20,000 nucleotides of DNA, from NCBI GenBank assembly GCA_030141605.1, contig JAQGDQ010000796.1, positions 25,001 to 45,000 of the forward strand, given 5' to 3'. The notes below the pieces were generated by a model. That model did no database searches. It worked only from the letters and a program-made list of their open reading frames with translations, and was not told the origin of the DNA. A program made the translations under genes and the position numbers. Below, one piece after another: positions 1 to 10,514 of the stretch (within the stretch, counting starts at the first letter, position 1; each line of letters begins with the position of its first letter). Origin of the DNA: Tubiluchus corallicola (lineage: Eukaryota > Priapulida > Priapulimorpha > Priapulimorphida > Tubiluchidae).

Positions 1-769
1 CGCTGACATCAGCGCTGACATATCATTACAGCTTGGCTTCTTTACCTTCTCCGCGGCTTCGTGACAAGTCCCAACACGCAAGCGACTTTCACAGGCCTCC
101 CGTCTTCCTCAGCAATTACGCGATATTAATCAATTATCCTAAACTAATTATCAAATTAGCGTAATTGGCCGGTTATTTTGCGGTAAAATTGGTTTGATAA
201 TGACTCAGTAGCTCTCGGCGGGTACGAATGAAGCTGTCTTAATTAGGTTATGTCTAAACAGAGAAAATCATCGTGAACTAGCCATACACACACACAGGGT
301 ACCACATGATGCTGCAAAAATTGCAAATTGCATTGAGCGCGACTAATGAATTTTTAACAAATTAGGAAAAAATTGGAAGCGTTTTTGAAATAATTACTGC
401 AAAACTGTGAAAAAATGACTCATTCAAAATTAGTGCAAAATTAAGACTTGTAGATTTAGATGAAGTTTAAATAAGTATGGTGACATGATATAATGTAATA
501 GAGTAATAAAAGACGTGATAGCAACAAAATTCGTATAAGAAAAACTAACTTTACTGTGTTATATGATTATAATTATTTACTAAACTGAAGTATCTGCTGC
601 CTTTACTTATGTATAATTTATAATATAATATTTATTGACGATTTGCAAGCCATACAATTACCGTTACAAGTTAGAAAACATTACATAAATAATGCATTAC
701 ATTACAATGAAGAAAAAAACTACAGAGAGAAAACCCAGTGGTATAATCGTCAACACAGTATACAATAAA

Positions 770-772
<3 letters not shown>
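1..772. other. AT-rich non-coding stretch
   Basis: I see no gene. Stops are frequent in all frames. The only structure is a short direct repeat (CGCTGACAT at 1-9 and 13-21) and a run of CA dinucleotides near 286-297. Confidence 0.6.
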
Positions 773-822
<50 letters not shown>

Positions 823-837
823 TAATAATAATAATAG
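773..837. repeat. (AAT)n microsatellite
   Basis: About 20 AAT units with one A-rich interruption near 818-822. It faces a complementary (ATT)n tract at 892-935, about 55 bp downstream. The poly-Ile/Asn reading frame across the pair is a by-product of the repeats. Confidence 0.95.
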
Positions 838-891
838 TAAACGGTATTTACAGTGGTTAAATATTTCAATCACATATATTATATTTTATTA

Positions 892-934
<43 letters not shown>

Positions 935-935
935 T
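892..935. repeat. (ATT)n microsatellite
   Basis: About 15 uninterrupted ATT units, the reverse complement of the 773-837 tract, so the two could pair as a long A/T hairpin. Confidence 0.95.
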
Positions 936-1345
936 TATATTATATATTATATTTAATAAAGAATAAAAATACAGCTTAAAAATCATCCTTAATTCTCACA
1001 TAATGTCTCACTTAATTTAAACGTAATTTATTATAGAATTGGATCAGACAGTTTGAACAACATGATTTAGGATCCTCACCACAACAGTCTATACACACTA
1101 TTTACAAGAACATTTACAGTAAGAATTGACTATAACTACACAAGCTGACAAGTTTTACTACAAGATTACATTAAATATTAGTAAAAAAATTGACTGTTTA
1201 AAATCATTATTGCATGAATATTTAAGACTGATGCATTTCATATCAGATAGAAACTACTGGAAGCGTTTAGTACGTAATATAAAGTCATGTATGCATTGGA
1301 ATATTTTACAGTTAGCAACATAATTAAATTCATCTTTCCAAATAA
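936..1345. other. AT-rich non-coding stretch
   Basis: No recognisable gene or element. The short open frame here (1126-1323) has no domain, signal peptide or composition that argues for coding. Confidence 0.6.
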
Positions 1346-1416
1346 TAACAACTTCAACAGATCATTAGTTCCTGGCGCAGCTACGTTAAGGTTCTGATGA
1401 ACTGTTGAAGTCGTTA
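1346..1416 (+). ncRNA. pre-miRNA-like hairpin (candidate)
   Basis: A 71-nt inverted repeat. The left arm 1346-1368 (starts TAACAACTTC) pairs with the right arm 1394-1416 (ends AAGTCGTTA) over 23 positions: 21 pairs including one G-T wobble, and two single mismatches (A1350/C1412 and A1361/A1401). Two further C-G pairs follow (1371-1372 with 1390-1391), leaving a 17-nt terminal loop. Length, one-to-one mismatches and loop size fit an animal microRNA precursor. Strand is arbitrary because the reverse complement also folds. I do not recognise a known miRNA, and a small palindromic transposon remnant is the alternative. Confidence 0.4.
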
Positions 1417-2805
1417 CTTTCTTTGCACCACTTAAATGCTATCTTATTGCATACAGAGCTTGCGTTAGAAGTATAAAACTTCTAATTCTAAACTCCTGTG
1501 ATGACCGTTAGACGCAGCCATTTTAACGGTAAGTCGTTTGAAACAATTTAGATAACATTTCATAAAGTTTGAAAAATAATCAGAGCATTCGTAGCACACG
1601 CTTTGCTAATTTAGCGAAAGTATAAATTACTTTATTTTGCAATAAGATTAGAGGTATGTTTTTTCTGGAGTGAGAGTGCATGCGCAAATCACTCAATTCG
1701 TCTCCACAAAACCTTCCATTTGGTGCACTACAATATATAGCCAGTTATCAAATGTGATAATAAGCAGCCGAAATTCGACTCTCAAGTTCCTCCTGATGAC
1801 TCCAAAAACCTGTATTTGTATTTGTTTTTTGTCTTCCTTACTCCTTTCATAACATATTCCTTGCAAAATATTATAACTGTACGTATACAAAATTTCTCTC
1901 CATTAATACAAAGTATTTCATGATTATAATTACCTCCTGCAAAAATGAGAATATAATCACCTCTCAAAAAACTAAAACTATAATATGTAAACCTACTCGT
2001 ATGACCTTCTTTCTCCTAACTGTTTTTTAGCGCTATCCTGTTCTTACTGACCTACCTAACTTTTCCTTTTTCACATTTATTACATAATTCTTTTCTCTCT
2101 AGTACAAACTACATACACTAACAAATTCCAGGTGCCACTTAGCTGGTCGGCCGCTGCTTTGCGATATGCTTCAGTACAACCTAAAGACACGTGCTCGTAC
2201 CTAGCATAGCATCTGTGGTTATCGCATTTCTAGGACCAATTTTTACATTGGTTTTCATAAATAAAAACCCCAATCTAATCTAGCTGATGTTAAAGGCACA
2301 TAGGAACTAGTGTTACTCATACACTAATACATCTGTCAGTCAACAAAGCAACCAAATGAATCAGTTAATCATTCAATCAATCAGTCAGTCTGTTGTTCAT
2401 CTATTCGTTCGTTCGTTCGTTCGTACATTGATTTTCATAAACTATATATAGATAATTATCAAAAGTTTCTTACTCCCTTGCAACAATCGTTACGTTAAAT
2501 AATCAGTGAGACAAGAGAATTATGCAGATTCTGTCTTTGTGTTATCCCCAATGTTATTTCCTGTGAGATTCCTGGATTTCCTGCTGAATTATAATTTTTC
2601 AAAGTACCTGACAATCCCTACTCGAGTAAATGATACTTAACATGCAATATCATCATCTGCCAGGCAAATCTCGCAGCGATGTCTACCTTTATATCATTAA
2701 TATGGCTAATTCACTTGTATATGAGCCTGAATAATCTGGGCTTAACGTTTCCTGAGACCGTTCCATTTGGTAACGTTTTGTAAATCCATTTTTCACGTTA
2801 ATGGC
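1417..2805. other. non-coding stretch, no element recognised
   Basis: I see no supported gene in about 1.4 kb. Short open frames at 1670-1967 overlap on both strands without protein features. A small tetranucleotide run (TTCG)n lies at about 2404-2424, within a region of scattered CAAT/CAGT words (2340-2395). Confidence 0.55.
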
Positions 2806-2900
2806 GCAAGGGATGCTGGGAGATACGGGACGCTGGGATGCTGGGATGCTGAGAGAGAGAGAGGATGCTGAGATGCTGGGTTGCTGGGCTCTTGGGCTGT
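2806..2900. repeat. short imperfect minisatellite (GGGATGCT-type)
   Basis: Degenerate tandem copies of an 8-9 bp unit around GGGATGCT, interrupted by a short GA run at about 2850-2862. The variation between units suggests an old array. The minus-strand open frame across it is low complexity. Confidence 0.7.
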
Positions 2901-3009
2901 GAATCATGCAATAACACGACATCTATTAGCGCTGAATGAACATAATGTTATTTATAAAAAATTATTCTATGCCCGATGGCTGTTTGAGTGAAGAAAATAG
3001 TGCATAAAA

Positions 3010-3617
<608 letters not shown>

Positions 3618-4337
3618 TCACGCAAGTAAACATGAAAGCTAGTAATAAAGCCTATGAGTGAGTTAATAAGTAAAGAAACCAAAAAGTAAAACTTTTTATG
3701 AATAACTAAAGAAACTAGTAAATAATGAAATTAATAATGGTGAATCAAAAGAAGTCACATTCACAAAAAACCTAGCCTGCAAGAAAAATGAGAAAGGAAG
3801 AAAGAAAGAAAAAAAGAAGAAAATAAAACCAATAGCAAACAAACAGACAGACAAACAGGCGAACAAACAAATGAATAATCAAACTGAGGAAAAATAAACA
3901 AACGTTAACTATTGTACACTGCAGAGCAAATCAGCAGTGACGCGCTGAAGCCTACATTGCAGCTAACAGGCGACAACAGCACTGTTATATTGATACGCTT
4001 TATAAAAAGACAAAATTCAATTTCTGTGTTCGTTTCTAAACTTCTTACAATTGCAACGTGGTAATTTTAGTCTCCCCAAGTAACTTTAATTCTCAGTATT
4101 ATATACATATATTTCATTATTTAAATTTGTAAATTTTAGAATTCGACCATCGCAGGAGCTATAAGACTGATGATCACAGCTTTTATAGGAAATAAATGAA
4201 ATAGATAAAATAAAATAAAGCATAAATAATAAAGCAAAAATAAATTGAATTCAAATTCAAATTTAACTCAAATTTAACTAAATTAACCAAAATGTGCCGT
4301 GAAAACATTGTGCCTCATATTTGTCAATAAATAAATA
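3618..4337. other. spacer between two complementary arrays
   Basis: No gene seen. 3780-3900 is purine-rich and then has CAAACAGACAGA-type words; the rest is AT-rich unique-looking sequence. Confidence 0.6.
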
Positions 4338-4592
4338 ACTCACTCACTCACTCATTCATTCACTCGCTCTTTCACTGACTCACTCACTCACTCGTTCATT
4401 CACTCGCTCTTTCACTCACTCACTCACTCACTCATTCACTCACTCGCTCGTTCACTCACTCACTCGTTCACTCACTCACTCACTCACTCGCTCGTTCACT
4501 CACTCACTCACTCGTTCACTCACTCACTCGTTCACTCACTCACTCACTCGTTCACTCACTCACTCACTCGTTCCCTTGCTTATTTATTTACT
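4338..4592. repeat. (ACTC)n array with periodic CGTT units
   Basis: About 240 bp of ACTC units, broken at intervals by CGTT, CGCT or CATT. It ends in CTTGCTTATTTATTTACTTA, the inverted counterpart of the AAATAAATAAGTAAG edge of the 3010-3617 array. It is therefore the reverse-complement motif of the upstream block. Confidence 0.96.
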
Positions 4593-4659
4593 TATCAAAT
4601 TATGCTCAAAAAATTAAAATATATTCGATCAAACGTTTAAGCTAGGTATCTTCTGGTAA

Positions 4660-4931
<272 letters not shown>

Positions 4932-4934
4932 AAG

Positions 4935-5476
4935 TGAGTGCCTGGGTGAATGAGTGACTGAGTGATTGATTCATTCTGATCTACTCTATTACTATTACTA
5001 TGGCTAGCTGAAGAAACTATAATCTTTATAATATCAAAAAATTAAATATAGCATACAAAGTATTACTGCGTGTAATTTTTTGGGAAACCGTTCGACTTCA
5101 GTGCAAGAAAATTGACTGTATCCTACAATTTAAAATACTTTAGACGAAAATTTAAAATAAATTTCATTAGAAGAAAATGTGTGCTTAGCCTGTATATTAA
5201 GTACAATAGTGCCTTTGTGAATCAGCTGTATGAAATTACGTACACGTCAAGTATACGTGCTATATGATGATCAATCTTATACACATGATTATAATTTTTA
5301 ATTTATATTAGAGGGAATTAGTTGGTTTAGATGGTTTAGTATTTTTGTGTATGTTTGTAAATAGTATTTATGATTTGTGTGTGATTGTATGTCTCATACA
5401 ATACACCATGAGTTAAATTACCTTATTACGAAACTCTAATCGATGAATTTAATAGACTTTTTATCTTTTGAAACTG
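4935..5476. other. AT-rich non-coding stretch
   Basis: Begins with degenerate GAGT-type units (to about 4975), then AT-rich sequence without an open frame or recognisable element. Confidence 0.6.
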
Positions 5477-5679
<203 letters not shown>

Positions 5680-5862
5680 AAATCTTTATTTGCCATTTTA
5701 AAACATTGACCATCATAATAAAAGACAGACAATCAGTGTTAGTTCATATAAAAAACATACACTGTTCTGGGCAAATGCGTCTGGTGCAAGCTAAACTATA
5801 AGTGCAACTAGAAATTCAAAAAATAAAATATAAACTGTTCATTATTGCAGCGCAAAAACTAG
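5680..5862 (-). mobile_element. 5'-truncated LINE 3' end
   Basis: The segment matches 12883 onward in order and orientation. Shared blocks are AATCTTTATTTGCCATT, CAATCAGTGTTAGTT, TACACTG and a GCGTC..GTGCAA..CTAAACTA block. On the minus strand it ends in AATGGCAAATAAAGATT followed directly by simple sequence, as expected for a non-LTR retrotransposon 3' end with a microsatellite tail. No reverse-transcriptase coding sequence remains in this copy. The upstream limit is approximate. Confidence 0.7.
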
Positions 5863-6837
5863 TTATAAATGGCTTTAGTACATTTACATTTACCAACCTA
5901 AAATATTTAAAGAGAGCATTAAATTTTAAAAGGTAATAACCTCCTTAGTTAAAAGACCATGTCCATTTTCAAGTTTATTCTTTTCCAGTAACCGTCAAAC
6001 TATTGTTAAAGTTTTAGGTTTGCAAATGAAGTTACGTTGCTTGATTTGTTGAACAGGACTTTGTAATCTTCCAGTAAATCAGGAATTTAAGTTTTTTCTT
6101 ACCTGCGTAGAGACAAAATCTCAGGTGAACCTTTCCAGGTCTTTTGTTCAGTTCTCCCTCTGGTGTTAGGAATTAGTTGAGTCTTCGAAACAAACTGCTT
6201 TTTCAACAGATGCAGTTTTGCGTCTTGTAGATGCAAGGATAGAGATCTCCCGTCGTCTTCTGTTCCTCTTTTGACAGCTATTTTCTCTCCGCACGTGGTG
6301 ACGCTTATAATATCTTGTCTCTCGCGAAATGCAACGTTTTATCTCAAACGCGCGGATTAGCAGTTGACGTAATTCGCACATGCGCAGTAAAGTTCTACAA
6401 GAAGCCGTGAATTAAGTGAATTTGCTGCGCGCACGTGGCTGGTAAATTTCTGCCATGTTAGCTTACAAGAGAACGAGGTTTCTGAAGTGTTTTAATCAGA
6501 TCAGAACTTTCAAGTGAAATTAGGTAAATTCTAATTATATCTTCTTTCACATATATGTACTTTCGACAGTCTTACTAAAGTATTTATGACATAAAGCTAC
6601 AAAAACAGAATAACCACTAAAAAACTAAATACAGAAACGTTAACTTACAATTTACAGAAACTCACATAAGAAAAGAATTAGTTGAAATTTTTTTACAAAA
6701 ATGACAAGCATTAAAGGTACATTCCAAAAAATTTCGAGCATATAAAAACATCTCTATTGTAACGTACATGTTTTAATAAAACCATTACACCTGTTTACAA
6801 CGTGGCATCTAAGATTATACATACATTTATGCAAATA
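5863..6837. other. non-coding stretch with a CpG-richer patch
   Basis: No supported gene. 6230-6445 is richer in CpG than its surroundings and has two CACGTG E-boxes (6292-6297 and 6432-6437). A splice-donor-like AG/GTAAAT lies at 6522-6528. A 71-codon minus-strand frame (6166-6381) is Arg/Lys-rich with no known domain. The patch could be a promoter or first exon, or part of an old element; I cannot decide. Confidence 0.4.
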
Positions 6838-6857
6838 ATGATAATAATAAAAATAAA

Positions 6858-6901
<44 letters not shown>

Positions 6902-6935
6902 CAACAACAATAATAATAATAATAATAATAATAGC

Positions 6936-6992
<57 letters not shown>

Positions 6993-7062
6993 AATAATAA
7001 TAATAATAATATTGATGATGATGATGATGATGATGATAATGAATAATAATAATAATAATCAC

Positions 7063-7122
<60 letters not shown>

Positions 7123-7292
7123 TAGAATAAGAATTAGAATTAGAATTACAATTATAATTATAATGACAATGACAATGACAACGACAATGACAATGACAAT
7201 GAAAATGACAATGACAATGACATTGACAATGACAATGATAATGATAATAATGACAATAACAATAATAATAACAATAATAATAATAATAATAA
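6838..7292. repeat. compound trinucleotide/hexanucleotide microsatellite
   Basis: Successive (AAT)n, (AAC)n, (AAT)n, a long (CAA)n run (about 6935-6990), (AAT)n, (GAT)n (about 7013-7036), (AAT)n, AGAATT units and (GACAAT)n (about 7164-7250), ending in AAT/AAC mixtures. The homopolymeric frames on both strands are artefacts. Confidence 0.96.
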
Positions 7293-7954
7293 TTCGGTGA
7301 ACTGTGTAAACTAAAATAAAGTGCCGCCCAGTTGCGTGCATTTCGCCATTCGCTAGTTACATGAATGCAGCCTTTTTGGAAATGCGTTGCACAAAAAATA
7401 GGCGCTGTGCCTCTCAGTTCGGTGACGTACTTGGCATTGCGGTAAGACAGGAATCTGTATTTTTAACCTAAAATGTGCCAAGTTGGTGCAAATTGCAGTC
7501 AGTGCGGTACAGCAGTTTTCGCATTTACAGACGCGTGCAACACCCCAGTGGAATGTTTTTGCCATTAAAAAATATGTTCAGTTGTGACGTCAATACTAGC
7601 CCGTGCTTACTTGCCGTTAATTAAGCCTGTAAGTCGATATTTAATTGTGAGAAACACTATGCGTCTTTATATGTTAAAATGTACATTTTTACCGTACTTA
7701 AAACGTAGCCATATGAAAAAATCATCTTTTTTCGTTTAAAGACAACTGAATTAGCAACTTTTTGTTTAACTAAATCTTAATTTTCAATTATTTTGAACAA
7801 AGTCATCAATTAACATGATTATCGATTAGTTAAGATATTATTTGTTCTTTCTTTTTCTTATTATTTCGTGTGCTAGTTGGATTCAAGCAGTACTTAGTAT
7901 CTGAATTGAAAATCATCATTTTCTTGGTGTAAATACAGCCCTTCTGTGAACATA
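7293..7954. other. non-coding stretch
   Basis: No gene identified. 7336-7356 contains TTTCGCCATTCGCTAGT and 7576-7588 contains GTTCAGTTGTGA. Both words recur in the same order near 11886 and 11980, suggesting a faint dispersed repeat. Confidence 0.4.
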
Positions 7955-7958
7955 CATC

Positions 7959-8064
7959 TGTCACAGATCGAAGGTGAACACCAATTTCCTCCGGGAGAAG
8001 AACATCGCCGTTCTTGAATGGCCTGGAAACAGCCCGGACCTCAATCTGATAGAGAGGGGGGAGG

Positions 8065-8102
<38 letters not shown>

Positions 8103-8335
8103 TACTTGAATGGCCTGGAAACAGCCCGGACCTCAATCCGATAGAGAATCTCTGGGAGATACTGAAGGATAAGGTGGCAGACAGGCAGCCATCAAGTGCT
8201 GAAGACTTGCGAAGAGTTATCAAGGACGTTTGGGTTAAAGAAATTACTTCCGAGTACTGCCAAAACCTAATTTCCATTATGCCTCTTAGAATGAAGGCAG
8301 TGATTGACAACTTCGGCGGCCATACAAAGTACTAA
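7959..8335 (+). pseudogene. Tc1-like transposase, C-terminal fragment (broken)
   Basis: Encodes the end of a DDE-type Tc1 transposase, the enzyme that cuts and rejoins element ends. Reading from 7959 gives CHRSKVNTNFLREKNI and then VLEWPGNSPDLN, the motif carrying the third acidic catalytic residue. That motif is present twice: a 42-bp segment (8013-8054) recurs at 8105-8146 with one difference, separated by a GA tract. The 92-bp offset shifts the frame by two, so the frame after the second copy (ENLWEILKDKV, ending NFGGHTKY, stop at 8333-8335) is not continuous with the first part. The N-terminal DNA-binding domain and the first catalytic Asp are missing. It is not functional. Confidence 0.88.
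8049..8102. repeat. (GA)n tract inside the transposase relic
   Basis: Imperfect (GA)n of about 50 bp between the two copies of the 42-bp transposase segment. It probably arose from the GATAGAGA word at the end of the first copy. Confidence 0.9.
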
Positions 8336-8656
8336 AATGTTCAAAGACTGTGACTATTTTTGGATAAAAACATACAAACTATGCTGTAGTATATTTTTCT
8401 AGAAGAATAAATGAATAGTTTTTAGCTGGAACCGTGTTAAACGATGGTTTTGTCAATTTTCATGAAAAAAAATCACTTTGGTCTTAAACTTTAACAAATG
8501 ATTGTACATCAATACTGATCCCTTTTAAGAAAAATATTCATGTGAAATCCTCAATGTGCGCTTTGCTGGTATTTTGCTGAAGTTGAACTTTATTAAAATG
8601 TTTCAAGACACTTTTGTCATCATAAGTATCTAATAAGCCTTTTCATAGTTTCGTTG

Positions 8657-8668
8657 TGCGCACGCGCA
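8657..8668. promoter_or_regulatory. NRF1-type palindrome
   Basis: TGCGCACGCGCA matches the YGCGCAYGCGCR consensus bound by animal NRF1/Ewg factors. It lies in a small CpG-richer patch (8645-8755) of an AT-rich region. No adjacent gene is visible, so function is speculative. Confidence 0.3.
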
Positions 8669-8924
8669 GTTGCTGTAGGTCAAAGGCTAAGCGTACCACA
8701 CCAACGCGTCTTAACTACAACCGACATGTGACATGTTGGTAACGCAAAACATCAGTTCAGTATCTTCATTATTTTATGTGAACTTTACTTAATTATTCAT
8801 TAGTCTATGTGTAGAGTGATTTACTAGCAGGATCTTGTTTGGGAACAGGAAAAAAATGAACTAGGTAAGGATCTAGCTAGCTGTTAAAACTGCTACTATT
8901 ACAATACTTGGGCTGCGAGACGTT

Positions 8925-8962
8925 GTTAAGTGTACACAAATGCGTTGTCTGGTACACTTAAC
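8925..8962. repeat. perfect 11-bp inverted repeat (hairpin)
   Basis: GTTAAGTGTAC (8925-8935) and its exact reverse complement GTACACTTAAC (8952-8962) flank a 16-nt loop. Within the loop, ACAA and TTGT can add four more pairs. No element or gene explains it. Confidence 0.6.
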
Positions 8963-9397
8963 CTTTGACCTTTTTATGATCATCATCAATCGCTGAAACT
9001 TTGAAAAACCTTATACATAGCAAATTTTGTAAACCGTGTTTAAGGAAATACAACAAAATGCAAAATAAAAAATAGCTAACAAAGTCTAGCTATAGCTTAC
9101 ATAAAGGACAAGAAAATCTATACGTAAGTAAAACTAAAAAATGGTTTGAGATTTTGCATCGCTTACATACTGCCTATAGAGCTTGTAGCAGCAGTAACGT
9201 TGTATAAAACTTGTAAATTTAAACTCCCATGTTGACTTAAATAATGTTTTTTTTGGTGAACAAATGGCGTGTTGTGATGCACACTGGGATAGTGAAACAG
9301 TGACGTTCTACCAGGTCGCACGAACATTTTACATTACTAAAAAATTTTCTTTTCCAATTACGTAAGTCTTTCAAACAGGAAAGCGTAATATTAAGTA

Positions 9398-9570
9398 CAG
9401 TCAAATCTCTTCACACTGCCTCTACGGGACTGTAAAGCTGATTTTAAGCGAGCTTGGCGTTGTAACAAGATGCATTAATACATAGACGTCTATGTAAATA
9501 TAGACATTTTGTTTTGTCAAAGATTTGGGCGTTAAGCGAGATTGAGATCATAAAGGGGGCGATGTGGCTG
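9398..9570. other. possible DNA-transposon fragment
   Basis: Starts CAGTCAAATCTCTT, resembling the CAGT..AA.CTC ends of some DNA transposons. It contains the word TTAAGCGAG twice (about 9444 and 9533) and an 18-bp perfect palindrome TACATAGACGTCTATGTA at 9479-9496. I found no opposite terminal repeat, so this is a weak call. Confidence 0.2.
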
Positions 9571-9704
9571 TAAAATAAATTTCTATGGAAAATTCTTGCG
9601 ATATTCTTCAAAATTCCGTTCTCTTTTCCTTTAAATTATTATCACTCATATTACCCCTCTTTCATCGTATACATTAATTCTACTGGTATAAGCTTTATAT
9701 ATAT

Positions 9705-10047
9705 ATATTGGACTGAATTCGACACAGGGGGTCGAACTCCAAGATGGCACGGCTGTCTTGATATTGGACTGAATTCGACACAGGGGGTCGAACTCCAAGA
9801 TGGCATGGCGGTCTTGATATTGGACTGAATTCGACACAGGGGGTCGAACTCCAAGATGGCATGGCGGTCTTGATATTGGACTGAATTCGACACAGGGGGT
9901 CGAACTCCAAGATGGCATGGCGGTCTTGATATTGGACTGAATTCGACTCAGGGGGTCGAACTCCAAGATGGCATGGCGGTCTTGATATTGGACTGAATTC
10001 GACTCAGGGGGGTGGAACTCCAAGATGGCATGGCGGTCTTGATATTG
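9705..10047. repeat. 56-bp minisatellite, six copies
   Basis: Unit starts fall at 9705, 9761, 9817, 9873, 9929 and 9985 (period 56, the last unit 57 because of an extra G), followed by a partial ATATTG. Units are nearly identical. Copy 1 differs in the GGCACGGCTG segment, copies 5-6 have GACTCA for GACACA, and copy 6 has GTGGAA for GTCGAA. Each unit has an inner dyad TTCGAC-(7)-GTCGAA and CAAGA...TCTTG, plus a GAATTC. The long minus-strand frames over the array reflect absence of stops in the unit, not a gene. Confidence 0.96.
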
Positions 10048-10149
10048 CGCATCATGAAGATCCATTTTACTGTCGTTGTGTAATTGATTACTTAACTACA
10101 AATGTCAATTTTAATTACAAATGTTATGTTAATTAACCAAGTTAATGTC

Positions 10150-10511
10150 TGTAAACTAGTACCGTTACCTGTTATAGCATGTCATTTAACTCTCATAAAA
10201 TAAAATACACAAAAACTACACTGTACGGAGTTTATTAACAGCACTAATAAAAATAGGGCACAAAATACACAAAAAATAACTAACTAACTCAGTAACAGCA
10301 CTACACCCGAGGAGCACCTGTGTCAGAAATCCAGGCTGTAGTGACCTCTACACGCTTTTATACTGGCATTCCAGGTCAGCTGGCTTCTCACACCACGTGT
10401 AGGCCCAAACAAGACGTCTGGACCTACAAGAAAGGGGTGAGTCGCTGCTGACGTGGAAGCAGGGCGTGTAGAGGGCGCTACACCTGACCCGACACAGGTG
10501 CCTCCGTAACA
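10150..10511 (-). mobile_element. probable solo LTR of an LTR retrotransposon
   Basis: Read on the minus strand, a 362-bp segment begins TGTTACGGAGGCACC (at 10511) and ends GTTTACA (at 10150), giving TG...CA termini. Flanks are ATGTC (10145-10149) and ATGTA (10512-10516), a 4-of-5 match to a target-site duplication. Inside, a TATAAAAG box (10355-10362) is followed about 120 bp later by an AATAAA poly(A) signal (10231-10236), the usual U3-R-U5 order. Neither a primer-binding site nor a polypurine tract adjoins it, so it looks like a solo LTR. The TGTTACGG start is common in Gypsy-type LTRs, but the family is not established and the downstream boundary is less certain. Confidence 0.6.
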
Positions 10512-10514
10512 ATG

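Larger units (their letters stand above)
7955..8504 (+). mobile_element. 3' half of a Tc1-like transposon
   Basis: Contains the C-terminal coding end of a Tc1/mariner-superfamily transposase, a 3' untranslated stretch and a terminal inverted repeat (CACTTTGGTCTTAAACTTT...AAATGATTG) ending at 8504, next to a TA dinucleotide (8505-8506), the usual Tc1 target. The last 80 or so bases match, with few differences, the corresponding end of the element at 17571-18228, so both belong to one family. The 5' limit is uncertain; recognisable coding homology starts near 7959 and the 5' terminal repeat is absent. Confidence 0.85.
8507..9397. other. non-coding stretch with scattered motifs
   Basis: No open frame of note. 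Structures seen are an NRF1-like site at 8657-8668, a near-palindrome CCGACATGTGACATGTTGG at about 8722-8740, a strong splice-donor-like AG/GTAAGG at 8863-8869, and an inverted repeat at 8925-8962. No coding exon could be tied to them. Confidence 0.45.

Noticed and set aside
6166-6381. 71-codon minus-strand basic ORF as a gene
   Set aside because: No recognisable domain, no promoter or splice evidence on that strand; kept only as part of the CpG-patch description.
6754-7341. A 195-codon minus-strand frame of Ile/Val/Tyr/Cys runs
   Set aside because: Translation of the compound trinucleotide array only.
9731-9745. GGTCGAACTCC in each 56-bp unit as a tRNA-type B box
   Set aside because: It is one base short of the GGTTCGANNCC consensus, and there is no A box or cloverleaf around it.
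9646-10065. 139-codon minus-strand frame with repeated peptide
   Set aside because: The 56-bp unit lacks stops on the minus strand; since 56 is not a multiple of 3, each unit is read in a different frame, which is not how a repeat protein behaves.
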